Source: an uncultured Opitutia bacterium
Lineage (GTDB): Bacteria > Verrucomicrobiota > Verrucomicrobiia > Opitutales > UBA953
NCBI GenBank assembly: GCA_903895475.1
Contig: CAITUF010000145.1
Span: 1-31,569 of the forward strand
DNA: 31,569 nt
Reading direction: 5' to 3'
Shown here in pieces: positions 7,557 to 16,135 of the stretch (its first letter is position 1; each line of letters begins with the position of its first letter). A program made the translations under genes and the position numbers. The notes below the pieces were generated by a model that saw nothing but the letters and a program-made list of their open reading frames with translations, made no database searches and had not been told where the DNA came from.

Positions 7557-10286
7557 ATGAAACATCTGAGTGTTGGATCACGCTGGAACGCCGACTTGGT
7601 TGCTGAGTACCACGAGCGTTGGAAACAAGACCCGCAATCGGTCGAGCCGGATTGGCGCGCTTTCTTCGAAGGCTTTGAGCTCGGGCTCTCGCTTCCACCC
7701 AAACCTGCCAAAGGCGCGCCTGCGGTGGCTGGTTCCCCCGTCGATGCTGCCGGCCAGGCCAAGGTTTTCGCCGCCATTCATGCCTATCGCACGTTGGCTC
7801 ATCTGCAGGCCAAGACCAACCCGTTGGCTACCCCTTCCCCTTATTTCGAACTGACGGACAAAGCTTTGGGGCTCGATGCCCTGCCCCCAACCCAAGCTTT
7901 TTATACGGCGGATTTCCTCGGTGGCCAGATGCTGCCGCTGTCGGAGATTCTCGCTAAGCTGAAGGATACCTATTGCGGGCCGATTGGCGTGGAATACACC
8001 CATATCCAAGACGGCACCCGTCGTCGCTGGCTTCAGGAACGCATCGAAACTTGTGGTCTCCGTCCGGCCTATGACGACGCCACCCGTCGCAGTTTCCTCC
8101 GCGTCATTGTCCAGGCTGAGCAGTTTGAGCGTTTCCTGCATAAGACTTTTGTCGGTGCTAAGCGTTTCTCGGTCGAAGGGGGCGAAACCTTGCTCGTCGC
8201 GCTGGAGCGCCTAATCAGCCGTTCGCCTGGCCTCGGCATCAGCGACATCGTCATCGGCATGGCCCACCGCGGTCGCCTCAACGTCCTCGTCAATACCTGT
8301 GGGAAGAAGTCTGAATACCTCTTCGAAGGGTTCTCCGAGCATCATATCCCTGACACCTCGACTGGTGACGGCGACGTGAAGTATCACCTCGGCTACGAAG
8401 GTGAACGCACGATCGACGGGAAGAAGGTCGCCATTACGTTAGCCTATAACCCGAGTCACCTTGAAGCCGTCAACCCGGTGGTGTTGGGCCGAACCCGTGC
8501 CCGTGTTGATCTGCAAGGCGACGGCAAGCGCTCCTCGGCCCTGCCAGTACTCATCCACGGCGACGCGGCCTTCGCTGGCCAAGGTATCGTGATGGAGACC
8601 TTTAATTTTGCGAACGTCAAAGGGTACGCCGTCGGTGGCACCGTGCACATCGTGACGAATAACCAAGTAGGTTTCACCACCGGCCCCGAGGAAGCCCGCA
8701 GCGGTCGTCATTGCACGGAAATCGCTAAGTTCGCCGAAGCCCCCATTTTACACGTCAACGGCGATGATCCTGATGCCGTCGTTCTCGCGACTGAAATCGC
8801 GCTCGAGTATCGTCAGCAGTTTGCCGCCGATGCCGTCGTCGACATCGTCTGCTACCGTCGCTACGGCCACAACGAAACGGACGAGCCGGCGTTCACTCAG
8901 CCCGTCCTCTACCGTACGATTTCCAATCACTCGAGCGTCTCCGAACTCTACGCCTCGCGCCTGACCACTTGCGGCTCCGCCCCTGATGGCGAGCTCACTA
9001 GCCTGCGTACGGAATTTGAAGTCATGCTCAACGCCTCGCAGGAACGTGCCAAGGTGGCCATCGCCAAGGAAATCGCCGAACGCGAAAAGACCCCCGCCAC
9101 CGTCCGTCCGTTCCAGTCTCCCTACGACGCGAAGGTGGATACAACCGCACCCGAAGCCTTATTGCAAAAGGTCGCGCCCGCCCTTTGGACGATGCCGCCC
9201 GATTTCGCTCCTAATCCAAAGATTAAGCGCCTGCTCGAGGCGAAGGCCGAGGCTTTTAAGTCAGGCGCCAACTTCGACTGGAGCCTTGGTGAAGGTCTCG
9301 CCTTCGCCTCGTTACTAGCCGAAGGCTATCCGATCCGTATTTCTGGCCAGGATTGTGAACGTGGCACCTTCTCGCACCGCCACGCCGTCCTGCACGACCC
9401 TTCGAACGACGCCGAATACTGCCCACTGAATGCCGTGAGCGGTGGTGAATCCATCGAGCTCGTCAACTCTACCCTCTCGGAATACGCGGTCCTAGGCTTC
9501 GATTATGGCTATTCGCTCGAAGCGCCTGACTCGCTCGTCATCTGGGAAGCGCAGTTCGGTGACTTCGGGAACGGCGCCCAGATCATGATTGATCAGTTCA
9601 TCGCCTCGGCGGAAACTAAGTGGGGGCAGACGAGCGGACTCGTCATGCTTTTGCCGCACGGTTTCGAAGGCCAAGGCCCCGAGCACTCCTCGGCTCGCCT
9701 CGAGCGCTTCCTTCAACTCTGCGCCGAAAACAACCTTCAAGTCGTCCAACCTTCGACGCCAGCGCAACTCTTCCATGCCCTCCGCCGGCAGGTGAAGGCC
9801 GAGCACCGCAAGCCTCTGGTCGTCATGACGCCCAAGAGCTTACTACGGCACAAGGCCTGCGTGAGTACTTTGAGTGACCTGACTCAGGGCAGCTTCGAAG
9901 GTATCCTCGCCGATCCGACGCCAGCGGCTAAGACCGAGCGCTTGGTCCTTTGCTCCGGCAAGGTATTCTACGAACTCGACGCCGAGCGCACCACCCGTAA
10001 GGACACAGCCACTACGATTGTCCGCGTGGAACAATTCTATCCGTTCGACGCGACCGCCCTGAAGAAGCTACACGCACAGTACGGCTCGCCGGCCAAGGTC
10101 GTGTGGGTCCAGGATGAGCCTCAGAACATGGCTGGCTGGTCCTTCATTGCCCCCTTGGTCGAGTCCACGCTCGGTATCCGTCCAGTCTATGCCGGTCGCG
10201 ACAGTGCCGCCTCCCCAGCGGTGGGCGCACTCTCCGTCCACAAGGTCGAGCAGGCGGACGTCATCCGGCAGGCCTTTAATGCCTAA
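7557..10286 (+). CDS. sucA: 2-oxoglutarate dehydrogenase E1 component
   Basis: A 909-residue thiamine-diphosphate-dependent E1 that decarboxylates 2-oxoglutarate and passes the succinyl group to the lipoyl arm of SucB. It has the short N-terminal E2-binding segment typical of E1o (NADLVAEYHERWKQDPQSVE), followed by GMAHRGRLNVL (234-244), YNPSHLEAVNPVV, the ThDP/Mg site HGDAAFAGQG (334-343) with NNQVGFTT (368-375), and in the C-terminal half EHSSARLERFLQLC. The length is close to the 933-residue E. coli enzyme. It is the first gene of sucA-sucB-lpd, with a hairpin-containing leader and no SD. The stop codon lies inside a large palindrome that begins in the last codons (see 10267-10305). Confidence 0.97.
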   Translation: MKHLSVGSRWNADLVAEYHERWKQDPQSVEPDWRAFFEGFELGLSLPPKPAKGAPAVAGSPVDAAGQAKVFAAIHAYRTLAHLQAKTNPLATPSPYFELTDKALGLDALPPTQAFYTADFLGGQMLPLSEILAKLKDTYCGPIGVEYTHIQDGTRRRWLQERIETCGLRPAYDDATRRSFLRVIVQAEQFERFLHKTFVGAKRFSVEGGETLLVALERLISRSPGLGISDIVIGMAHRGRLNVLVNTCGKKSEYLFEGFSEHHIPDTSTGDGDVKYHLGYEGERTIDGKKVAITLAYNPSHLEAVNPVVLGRTRARVDLQGDGKRSSALPVLIHGDAAFAGQGIVMETFNFANVKGYAVGGTVHIVTNNQVGFTTGPEEARSGRHCTEIAKFAEAPILHVNGDDPDAVVLATEIALEYRQQFAADAVVDIVCYRRYGHNETDEPAFTQPVLYRTISNHSSVSELYASRLTTCGSAPDGELTSLRTEFEVMLNASQERAKVAIAKEIAEREKTPATVRPFQSPYDAKVDTTAPEALLQKVAPALWTMPPDFAPNPKIKRLLEAKAEAFKSGANFDWSLGEGLAFASLLAEGYPIRISGQDCERGTFSHRHAVLHDPSNDAEYCPLNAVSGGESIELVNSTLSEYAVLGFDYGYSLEAPDSLVIWEAQFGDFGNGAQIMIDQFIASAETKWGQTSGLVMLLPHGFEGQGPEHSSARLERFLQLCAENNLQVVQPSTPAQLFHALRRQVKAEHRKPLVVMTPKSLLRHKACVSTLSDLTQGSFEGILADPTPAAKTERLVLCSGKVFYELDAERTTRKDTATTIVRVEQFYPFDATALKKLHAQYGSPAKVVWVQDEPQNMAGWSFIAPLVESTLGIRPVYAGRDSAASPAVGALSVHKVEQADVIRQAFNA

Positions 10287-10305
10287 ATTTAGGCATTAGC
10301 CTGCC
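10267..10305 (+). repeat. Long inverted repeat spanning the sucA stop codon
   Basis: Positions 10277-10298 form a perfect 22-base palindrome with arms TAATGCCTAAA and TTTAGGCATTA. Immediately outside, GGCAGGC (10267-10273) pairs with GCCTGCC (10299-10305), with only a CTT bulge on the left side, so the RNA could form a stem of about 16 base pairs closed by an AATT loop. The sucA stop (10284-10286) sits near the apex. No T-run follows, which argues against a Rho-independent terminator. A message-stabilising or processing element, or partial attenuation before sucB, are the possibilities I see. Confidence 0.6.
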
Positions 10306-10315
10306 ACAAAGACTC

Positions 10316-10400
10316 GGTTTAGGTAGCTTAGACCCCTCAAAGGAGGGGAAGAAGCCGTTTAAAGGCATATTTCCCCGTTGAAACGGTCACGGGGGGCTTC
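10316..10400 (+). promoter_or_regulatory. Structured sucA-sucB spacer, candidate sucB leader RNA
   Basis: Several stems are visible before the sucB ATG: GGTTTA (10316-10321) with TAGACC (10329-10334, one G-U pair); CCCCTC-AAAG-GAGGGG (10333-10348, perfect); GAAGCC (10351-10356) with GGCTTC (10395-10400), enclosing either CCGTTT (10355-10360) with AAACGG (10381-10386) or CCCCGT (10373-10378) with ACGGGG (10389-10394). The last two pairings exclude one another, as in a switch. AGGAGG at 10343-10346 and the A-G run before it lies inside a hairpin and has no start codon at a usable distance. I recognise no known riboswitch class. Confidence 0.4.
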
Positions 10401-10422
10401 CAAAGTCCACCACTCACTTTTC

Positions 10423-11697
10423 ATGGCTGTCGAAGTCAAAATCCCCCCCATGGGAGAATCCATCACCGGAGGTCTCCTTGCATCTTGGACCGTTAAGAGC
10501 GGCGACGCTGTCCGTAAAGGGCAGCCCCTCTTCTCTTACGAGACCGATAAAGTCACTTCCGAAGGCACCGCCGAGGTGGATGGCTGTATCACGATCGGCG
10601 TACCCGCCGGTACCGAAGTCTTGGTGGGGCAAGTCATTGCGACGATTGAAGCTGGCGCCGCTGGAGCCGCCCCCGCCCCCGTTGCCGCAGCGCCAAAGGC
10701 TGTATCCGAAAAGTCGGTAACACCCCCCGCCGCCGCCCCTAACCCGGCCCCCGTGCTGGCGAAGTCTGGTGCCTCCGCCGAAATCTCTCCTGCCGTTCGG
10801 CGGATTTCTGCCGAGACCGGCCTCAACCCGGCGTCGATTCCAGGCACTGGTAAGGCTGGTCGCGTGACCAAGGGCGACATGCTCGCCGCCCTCGAAGGTA
10901 AGACGCCCATTATGGCCGTCGCTTCGGCACCGGCTGCCAGCGCACCAGCCACGACCACCGCGGCCCCTGCGGGTCCCGTGACGATTCCTTCTCGCGAAGG
11001 CCGCACGACGCGCAAGCGCATGTCCCCTTTGCGTCGCAAGATTGCCGAACGCCTCGTCCAGGCGAAGTCCGAGACGGCGATGCTCACGACCTTCAACGAG
11101 GTGAACATGGCCCCGGTCATGGAACTGCGTAAGCGTCATGGTGAGGAATTCCTCAAGAAATACGGGGTCAAACTCGGTTTCATGTCCTTCTTCGTGAAGG
11201 CGGCGGTCCAAGCGCTCAAGGATGTGCGGGCAGTCAATGCGCAGCTCGATGGCGAAGATATCGTCGAAAATAATTTCTATGATATTGGTGTAGCCGTGGG
11301 CACCGAGAAGGGCCTGATGGTTCCGGTCGTCCGCGATTGCGATGCGCTCAGCTTCGCGGGAATCGAGAAGGCGATCACCGACTACGGTAAGCGCGCCCGT
11401 GACGGCAAGATTCAGCTACCCGAACTACAAGGCGGCGTCTTCACCATCTCTAACGGCGGCATCTATGGATCAATGCTGTCCACGCCGATTCTCAATCATC
11501 CGCAGGCAGCCATCATGGGCCTCCATAACATCGTCGAGCGCCCGGTCGCTGAAAACGGCCAGGTCGTCATCCGTCCGATCATGTACCTCGCCCTCTCGTA
11601 CGACCACCGCATCATCGATGGCAAAGAAGCCGTGACGTTCCTCGTCAAGGTGCGTCAGTACATCGAAGAGCCCCACACCCTGCTCTTCGGAGCCTAA
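10423..11697 (+). CDS. sucB: Dihydrolipoyllysine succinyltransferase (E2o)
   Basis: A 424-residue E2 core protein of the 2-oxoglutarate dehydrogenase complex. Domains in order: a lipoyl domain (about 1-78) with the lipoylated lysine K43 in ETDKVTSEG; a long Ala/Pro linker; a peripheral-subunit-binding domain (SPAVRRISAETGLNPASIPG, then GRVTKGDML); a second Ala/Pro/Thr linker; and the C-terminal acyltransferase domain ending in SYDHRIIDGKEAV, with the catalytic HxxxDG. IPPMGESITGG is characteristic of E2o. The frame opens earlier at a TTG (10378), but the family start MAVEVKIP at ATG 10423 is clear. It follows sucA after 136 structured bases and precedes lpd by 18 bases. Confidence 0.96.
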   Translation: MAVEVKIPPMGESITGGLLASWTVKSGDAVRKGQPLFSYETDKVTSEGTAEVDGCITIGVPAGTEVLVGQVIATIEAGAAGAAPAPVAAAPKAVSEKSVTPPAAAPNPAPVLAKSGASAEISPAVRRISAETGLNPASIPGTGKAGRVTKGDMLAALEGKTPIMAVASAPAASAPATTTAAPAGPVTIPSREGRTTRKRMSPLRRKIAERLVQAKSETAMLTTFNEVNMAPVMELRKRHGEEFLKKYGVKLGFMSFFVKAAVQALKDVRAVNAQLDGEDIVENNFYDIGVAVGTEKGLMVPVVRDCDALSFAGIEKAITDYGKRARDGKIQLPELQGGVFTISNGGIYGSMLSTPILNHPQAAIMGLHNIVERPVAENGQVVIRPIMYLALSYDHRIIDGKEAVTFLVKVRQYIEEPHTLLFGA

Positions 11698-11715
11698 TCC
11701 TTTTTCTACACCTCA

Positions 11716-13119
11716 ATGTCTCAACTCGATCTCGTTGTCATCGGTTCCGGCCCCGGCGGTTATGTCGCCGCCATTAAAGCCGCCCAACTCGGCCTCAAGG
11801 TAGCCCTAGTCGAAAAGGACCCCGTTCTCGGCGGCACCTGCTTTAATGTCGGCTGTATCCCTTCCAAGGCCCTCCTTCATTCGACCGAAGTCTTCCATCA
11901 GGTCACTCATGGTAAGAAGCACGGACTCGTCGGCGGCGAGAAGGTGACCATCGATGTGCCCGCGATGATGGCCAATAAAGACAAGGTCGTCTCCCAGCTC
12001 AATCAGGGCGTGAAGTTCCTCGTCTCGAAGCGCGGTATCGAAATCGTCCAAGGCCTCGGCCGCCTCGACAAGCAGCCTGGTAAGGTCCTCGTCCGCAGCA
12101 CGGCTGGCGAACGCACGCTCGAAACCAAGAACATCATCATCGCCACCGGTTCGTCCATCGTCGAGCTGCCGTTCATGAAGTTTGATGACGAAAGCGTTAT
12201 TTCATCCGACCACGGCATCGCCCTCAAGAGCGTCCCCGAAAAGATGGTGGTCGTTGGTTCTGGTGCCATCGGCCTGGAACTCGGCTCCGTCTGGGCCCGC
12301 CTCGGCGCCCAAGTCACGGTCGTGGAAATGCTCTCCTCCATTGGTGGACCGGCTTATGATGAAGACGTCGCCAAGGTCGCCCAGCAGGCTTTCGAAAAGC
12401 AAGGCATCAAGTTCGAGCTCGGTGCTAAGGTAACCGGCGTCAAGAAGAGCGCGGGTGGCATGGCCCTGACGGCAGAACGCGATGGTAAGCCTCTTGAATT
12501 CCCAGCCGACAAGATCCTCGTCGCTGTTGGTCGCAAGGCGAACACGCAAGGCCTCGGTGCCGCGGAAGCTGGCCTCAAGCTCGATGAGCGCGGCCGCGTT
12601 GTCATCGACGACCATTTCCGCACAAACCTCCCAGGCGTTTACGCTATTGGTGACGTGGTTGCGGGCCCGATGCTTGCCCACAAGGCCGAAGAAGAAGGCG
12701 TGGCGGCGGCAGAAATCATCGCCGGCAAGGCTGGTCACGTGAATTACAACATCATCCCTGGTGTCATTTATACCGACCCCGAAATTGCGGGCGTCGGCAT
12801 GCTGGAGTCGGAAGCCAAGGCCAAGAATATCGAGGTCAAGGTCGGTAAGTTCCAACTCGCTGGCAACGGTCGTGCTATCGCCACCGACGCCACCACTGGT
12901 TTTGTAAAGGTGATCGCCGACGCTAAGACTGACAAGGTACTTGGCGTGCAGATTGTCGCCCGTGGCGGTTCCGAAATGATCGCCGCGGCTTGTGCGCACA
13001 TGGAATACGGCGCCAGCGCCGAAGACATCGCGCGGACTTGCTTCGCCCACCCGACCATCAGCGAATCCTTTAAGGAAGCTGCCATGGCTGTGTCGAAGTC
13101 GAGTATCCACTCGCTCTAA
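11716..13119 (+). CDS. lpd: Dihydrolipoyl dehydrogenase (E3)
   Basis: A 467-residue FAD disulfide oxidoreductase that reoxidises the dihydrolipoyl arms of E2 with NAD+. The N-terminal FAD site is IGSGPGGYVAAIKAAQLG. The redox-active disulfide is in GGTCFNVGCIPSKALL (Cys-x4-Cys). A second nucleotide-binding fold has VVGSGAIGLELGSVWARLG, then AIGDVVAGPMLAHKAEEEG contacts FAD. The C-terminal interface carries CFAHPTISESFKEAA, with the catalytic His-x4-Glu. It is last in the sucA-sucB-lpd operon and is followed directly by a strong intrinsic terminator. As the only E3 in view it may also serve other lipoyl complexes. Confidence 0.96.
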   Translation: MSQLDLVVIGSGPGGYVAAIKAAQLGLKVALVEKDPVLGGTCFNVGCIPSKALLHSTEVFHQVTHGKKHGLVGGEKVTIDVPAMMANKDKVVSQLNQGVKFLVSKRGIEIVQGLGRLDKQPGKVLVRSTAGERTLETKNIIIATGSSIVELPFMKFDDESVISSDHGIALKSVPEKMVVVGSGAIGLELGSVWARLGAQVTVVEMLSSIGGPAYDEDVAKVAQQAFEKQGIKFELGAKVTGVKKSAGGMALTAERDGKPLEFPADKILVAVGRKANTQGLGAAEAGLKLDERGRVVIDDHFRTNLPGVYAIGDVVAGPMLAHKAEEEGVAAAEIIAGKAGHVNYNIIPGVIYTDPEIAGVGMLESEAKAKNIEVKVGKFQLAGNGRAIATDATTGFVKVIADAKTDKVLGVQIVARGGSEMIAAACAHMEYGASAEDIARTCFAHPTISESFKEAAMAVSKSSIHSL

Positions 13120-13143
13120 GTTCGGTCGACTGACTTAACGAAC

Positions 13144-13175
13144 GAAAGGGTGCAATTCGCACCCTTTCTTGTTTT
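13144..13175 (+). terminator. Rho-independent terminator after lpd
   Basis: A perfect 10-base-pair stem, GAAAGGGTGC (13144-13153) and GCACCCTTTC (13159-13168), closes an AATTC loop and is followed by TTGTTTT. It starts 25 bases after the lpd stop and should end the sucA-sucB-lpd transcript. The opposite strand has a weaker U-run, so a partly bidirectional role against SRP RNA read-through is possible. Confidence 0.92.
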
Positions 13176-13217
13176 AGAATTTGTTTCCGTCATTAAGCCG
13201 GCGGTGACAAACCTAGT

Positions 13218-13232
13218 GCCCTGTTTAAGGGC
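13218..13232 (-). terminator. Possible weak terminator of the SRP RNA
   Basis: About 13 bases after the 3' end of the SRP RNA a 5-base-pair hairpin is possible, GCCCT and AGGGC around a TAAAC loop on the reverse strand, preceded by a TTTAACTTTTAA stretch. No clean U-run follows the stem, so this is tentative. Confidence 0.25.
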
Positions 13233-13244
13233 TTAAAAGTTAAA

Positions 13245-13341
13245 GGGGCTAGGCTGACCACGGCACACGGGGAACCAGACTGCCGTTGCTTCCTTCCGGA
13301 CCTGGCGGGATTCGTCGGCACCCATTGCATGGGGCCTAGCT
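13245..13341 (-). ncRNA. ffs: Bacterial small signal recognition particle RNA (4.5S-type)
   Basis: On the reverse strand the invariant SRP domain IV core reads CCAGGTCCGGAAGGAAGCA (about 13287-13305), with the GGAA tetraloop and the asymmetric loops bound by Ffh. The ends pair as expected of the rod-like RNA: GCTAGGC (13340-13334) with GCCTAGC (13254-13248). The resulting length of about 97 bases matches the small bacterial SRP RNA, with no Alu domain. The RNA guides co-translational membrane targeting together with Ffh and FtsY. It lies antisense to the flanking operons, between the lpd terminator and valS. The exact ends are inferred from the closing helix and the promoter spacing. Confidence 0.95.
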
Positions 13342-13348
13342 TGCATCT

Positions 13349-13377
13349 TTGATGAGTGACCAATCGGCTCTTTTCAA
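13349..13377 (-). promoter_or_regulatory. Sigma-70-type promoter of the SRP RNA
   Basis: Read on the reverse strand, a -35 TTGAAA (13377-13372, five of six consensus bases) is followed after exactly 17 bases by CATCAA (13354-13349, three of six). Seven bases further on lies the predicted 5' end of the SRP RNA at about 13341. The spacing supports the assignment although the -10 is weak. Confidence 0.5.
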
Positions 13378-13411
13378 CCCCCAAGTTCCTCTCTAATCAT
13401 CACCCTTCCCG

Positions 13412-16135
13412 ATGGCCGAAATTCCCAAGTCCTACGACCCCCAAGGGGTCGAACAACAATGGTACGACCGCTGGGTCGCCGCAGGCTGCTTTGCCGGCAA
13501 GGTCGACCCGGCCCGTCAGTCGTTTGCGGTCATGATTCCGCCACCCAATGTGACCGGCGTGCTGCACATGGGGCACCTCCTGAATAATACCTTACAAGAC
13601 ATCATGGTGCGCCGCGCGCGCCAAGAAGGTAAATCCGCCCTCTGGCTCCCGGGGACCGACCACGCCGGTATCGCCACGCAGTCGCGCGTCGAAAAGGATC
13701 TTCGCCAAAACCAAGGCAAGACCCGCCACGACCTTGGTCGCGAGAAGTTCATTGAGGTCGCTTCCGAATGGCGCGACAAGCACGGCGGTATCATCCTAAA
13801 CCAGCTCCGTAAGCTCGGCGCCTCGTGTGACTGGGATCGTAAGGTACATACGCTGGATGCTGGTTACTCGGAGGCGGTCTTGCAGGCTTTCGTCACGCTC
13901 TACGATCGAGGCTATGTCTATCGCGGCAAACGGATGGTAAACTGGTGCCCAGTATCGCAGACGGGCCTCTCTGATGAAGAAGTGATCATGAAGCCCTCCA
14001 AGGGCTCCTTGTTTAAGATGCGCTACGAAGTCGTGGAACAGCCCGGGACATTCCTGGAGATTTCCACCACTCGACCCGAGACTATCCCGGGCGACACGGG
14101 GGTGGCCGTGCACCCGGAAGACGAACGCTACAAACATCTTATTGGACTCCACGTCTGGCGACCCTTCCCGCGGGCCCAAATCCTGATCGTTGGCGACACG
14201 GCGGTTGAGCGCGAGTTCGGTACCGGTGTGCTCAAGGTAACCCCGGCTCATGACCGGACAGACTTCGACATCGGCAAGCGTCATGGCCTTACCGTGCTCG
14301 ATGTGATGAATCCGGACGGTACGATGAATGCGGATGCGGGGCCCTTGGCCGGCATGGAACGATTCAAGGCCCGTGACGCCGCCGCCAAACTGCTCGAAGA
14401 GCTCGGTGCCCTCGTTAAGATTGAGCCTTATGAGAACACGGTAGGCTTCTCCGAACGGGCCGACGTGCCCATCGAACCTCGCCTCAGCGAACAGTGGTTC
14501 ATCCATTACCCTAAAATCGAAGAAGCCAAGCGCGCCGTCACCACGGGTATCATCAAGTTCCACCCTGAACGCTGGACCAAGACTTACCTTCACTGGCTCG
14601 AAAATATCCAAGACTGGTGCGTCAGCCGTCAGCTCTGGTGGGGCCATCGCATCCCCGTGTGGTACCGTAAGGGTGCCGACCGTAATGAGGCCGCCAATCG
14701 TCACGTCTCCCTCACCCCGCCGGCCGACCCACAGAACTGGGAACAGGATCCGGATGTCCTCGATACCTGGGCCTCCTCTTGGCTCTGGTGCCTTGCGACC
14801 ATTGGCTGGCGCAAGCCCGGTGAGACGACCCCAGAACTCCAGCATTGGTATCCCACCGGTGCGATTGCTACCGGGCCTGATATCATCTTCCTATGGGTCG
14901 CCCGCATGATCATTGCTGGCCTTGAACTGCACGGCCCCGAGAAGAAGACCCTGACGGACGACGAAATCCGCCAGCGTATTCCGTTCAAGCGGGTCTACTT
15001 TAACGGCATCATCCGCGATAAGCAGGGCCGGAAGATGTCGAAGTCCTTGGGTAACTCCCCCGAGCCGCTCGACCTCATCGCCAAGTTCGGTGCCGACGGC
15101 CTGCGCTTTGGCTTACTGACGATCGCCCCCAAGGGACAGGACATCCTCTTCGACGAAGACCGTGTCTCCCAGGGACGAAACTTCTGTAACAAACTCTGGA
15201 ACGCTGCGCGCTTCCGACAGATGTCGGGTCCGATGTTTGATAACAGCGCCCTGCCCGCCATCGCCTCGCGGTTGAAACCTGCGCAACTGGACGATGATGA
15301 TTTCGCCATCCTCCATGGCTTGGCTGAACTCACCGACGCCACGAGCCAACGCCTCGAGGAGCATGAGTTCACCGCTTATTCGCAGGGCCTCTATACGTTC
15401 TTCTGGGGGGACTTCTGCGACTGGTATGTCGAAGCCTCGAAGGCCCGCTTGGCCGACCCGGCCTTGCGCGACACTTGTTTGGCCGTTCAGGACCTCGTGC
15501 TCCGTCAGTTCCTATTGATGCTGCACCCGATTGCCCCGTTCATCACCGAAGAGCTCTGGCACCTGCTGGGTTACGGTACCGAAAAGGATTTCATTCAGGA
15601 CCATGGTACCGGCACGGGCGGCGACTTTCTGCGCGTCCTCCGCGAGCATGGGGTGAAGATGATGACCTCCAAGGTTGCCGATGTCGGCCTGCTCCGTGAG
15701 TTTGTCGCTGCTGTTCGCGCGATGAAATCTCAAGCCAACCAAGCCAACAAACGCGATAGCGTCATCACGGTCATCGCCAAAGATGCTTCGGCTAAGGCTT
15801 TGCTTGAGCATAACCGCGATAAGGTCAGCCGCTTGGCCGGTCTCGCTGAATTAAACTATAGCACTGACGCTGACGGTCGCCCCGGCACGGTCACTCCGGT
15901 GGGTGTGGTCTTATTGGAAGTCGGCGATAACTTAGACGTTGGCGCCGAGAAGGTACGTCTGGCTAAGGAAATCGAGAAGATCGAAAAGGCGGTGGCCGCT
16001 GGCGAAGCCAAACTCTCCAACGAAACGTTTGTCTCGAAGGCTCCTCCCCAGATTCTGGAAGGAGCCCGGAAGCAACTCACCGAAGCCCAGGCTAAGCGCG
16101 ATGAACTCGTGCGCATGCTAGCTTCTCTCGGTTGA
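13412..16135 (+). CDS. valS: Valyl-tRNA synthetase
   Basis: A 907-residue class I aminoacyl-tRNA synthetase that charges tRNA-Val. The HIGH motif appears as HMGH (52-55) in PPPNVTGVLHMGHLLNNT and the KMSKS motif is exact at 541-545 in KQGRKMSKSLGNSPEP. Between them lies the CP1 editing domain, with STTRPETIPGDTGVAVHPEDERY and the GTGVLKVTPAHDRTDFDIG stretch that clears mischarged Thr. The anticodon-binding domain (CNKLWNAARF onward) and a C-terminal coiled coil (about 835-907, VRLAKEIEKIEKAVAAGEAKL) complete it. No SD precedes the ATG; TCTAAT at 13392-13397 is a possible -10, but a matching -35 is weak. Its TGA overlaps the nagB-like ATG by one base, so valS may head the whole sugar operon. 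Confidence 0.97.
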   Translation: MAEIPKSYDPQGVEQQWYDRWVAAGCFAGKVDPARQSFAVMIPPPNVTGVLHMGHLLNNTLQDIMVRRARQEGKSALWLPGTDHAGIATQSRVEKDLRQNQGKTRHDLGREKFIEVASEWRDKHGGIILNQLRKLGASCDWDRKVHTLDAGYSEAVLQAFVTLYDRGYVYRGKRMVNWCPVSQTGLSDEEVIMKPSKGSLFKMRYEVVEQPGTFLEISTTRPETIPGDTGVAVHPEDERYKHLIGLHVWRPFPRAQILIVGDTAVEREFGTGVLKVTPAHDRTDFDIGKRHGLTVLDVMNPDGTMNADAGPLAGMERFKARDAAAKLLEELGALVKIEPYENTVGFSERADVPIEPRLSEQWFIHYPKIEEAKRAVTTGIIKFHPERWTKTYLHWLENIQDWCVSRQLWWGHRIPVWYRKGADRNEAANRHVSLTPPADPQNWEQDPDVLDTWASSWLWCLATIGWRKPGETTPELQHWYPTGAIATGPDIIFLWVARMIIAGLELHGPEKKTLTDDEIRQRIPFKRVYFNGIIRDKQGRKMSKSLGNSPEPLDLIAKFGADGLRFGLLTIAPKGQDILFDEDRVSQGRNFCNKLWNAARFRQMSGPMFDNSALPAIASRLKPAQLDDDDFAILHGLAELTDATSQRLEEHEFTAYSQGLYTFFWGDFCDWYVEASKARLADPALRDTCLAVQDLVLRQFLLMLHPIAPFITEELWHLLGYGTEKDFIQDHGTGTGGDFLRVLREHGVKMMTSKVADVGLLREFVAAVRAMKSQANQANKRDSVITVIAKDASAKALLEHNRDKVSRLAGLAELNYSTDADGRPGTVTPVGVVLLEVGDNLDVGAEKVRLAKEIEKIEKAVAAGEAKLSNETFVSKAPPQILEGARKQLTEAQAKRDELVRMLASLG

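Noticed and set aside
10277..10298. sucA-end palindrome as an intrinsic terminator
   Set aside because: No T-run after the stem, and sucB-lpd belong to the same pathway, so complete termination there is unlikely.
10339..10348. Strong Shine-Dalgarno-like run AAAGGAGGGG
   Set aside because: No start codon with a meaningful reading frame follows at 5-12 bases; it is one arm of a hairpin.
10414..11211. 265-codon open frame antisense to sucB
   Set aside because: Gly/Arg/His-rich translation with no recognisable domain; it mirrors the Ala/Pro linkers of SucB, a usual artefact in GC-rich DNA.
12202..13110. 302-codon open frame antisense to lpd
   Set aside because: No motifs; lpd on the other strand is complete with all catalytic residues.
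13392..13397. TCTAAT as a valS -10 box
   Set aside because: Five of six consensus bases, but no acceptable -35 at 16-18 bases, and the leader would be only a few bases. Mentioned under valS but not listed as a promoter.
13796..14845. 349-codon open frame antisense to valS
   Set aside because: Low-information composition and no domain; it lies entirely within the ValRS catalytic and editing regions.
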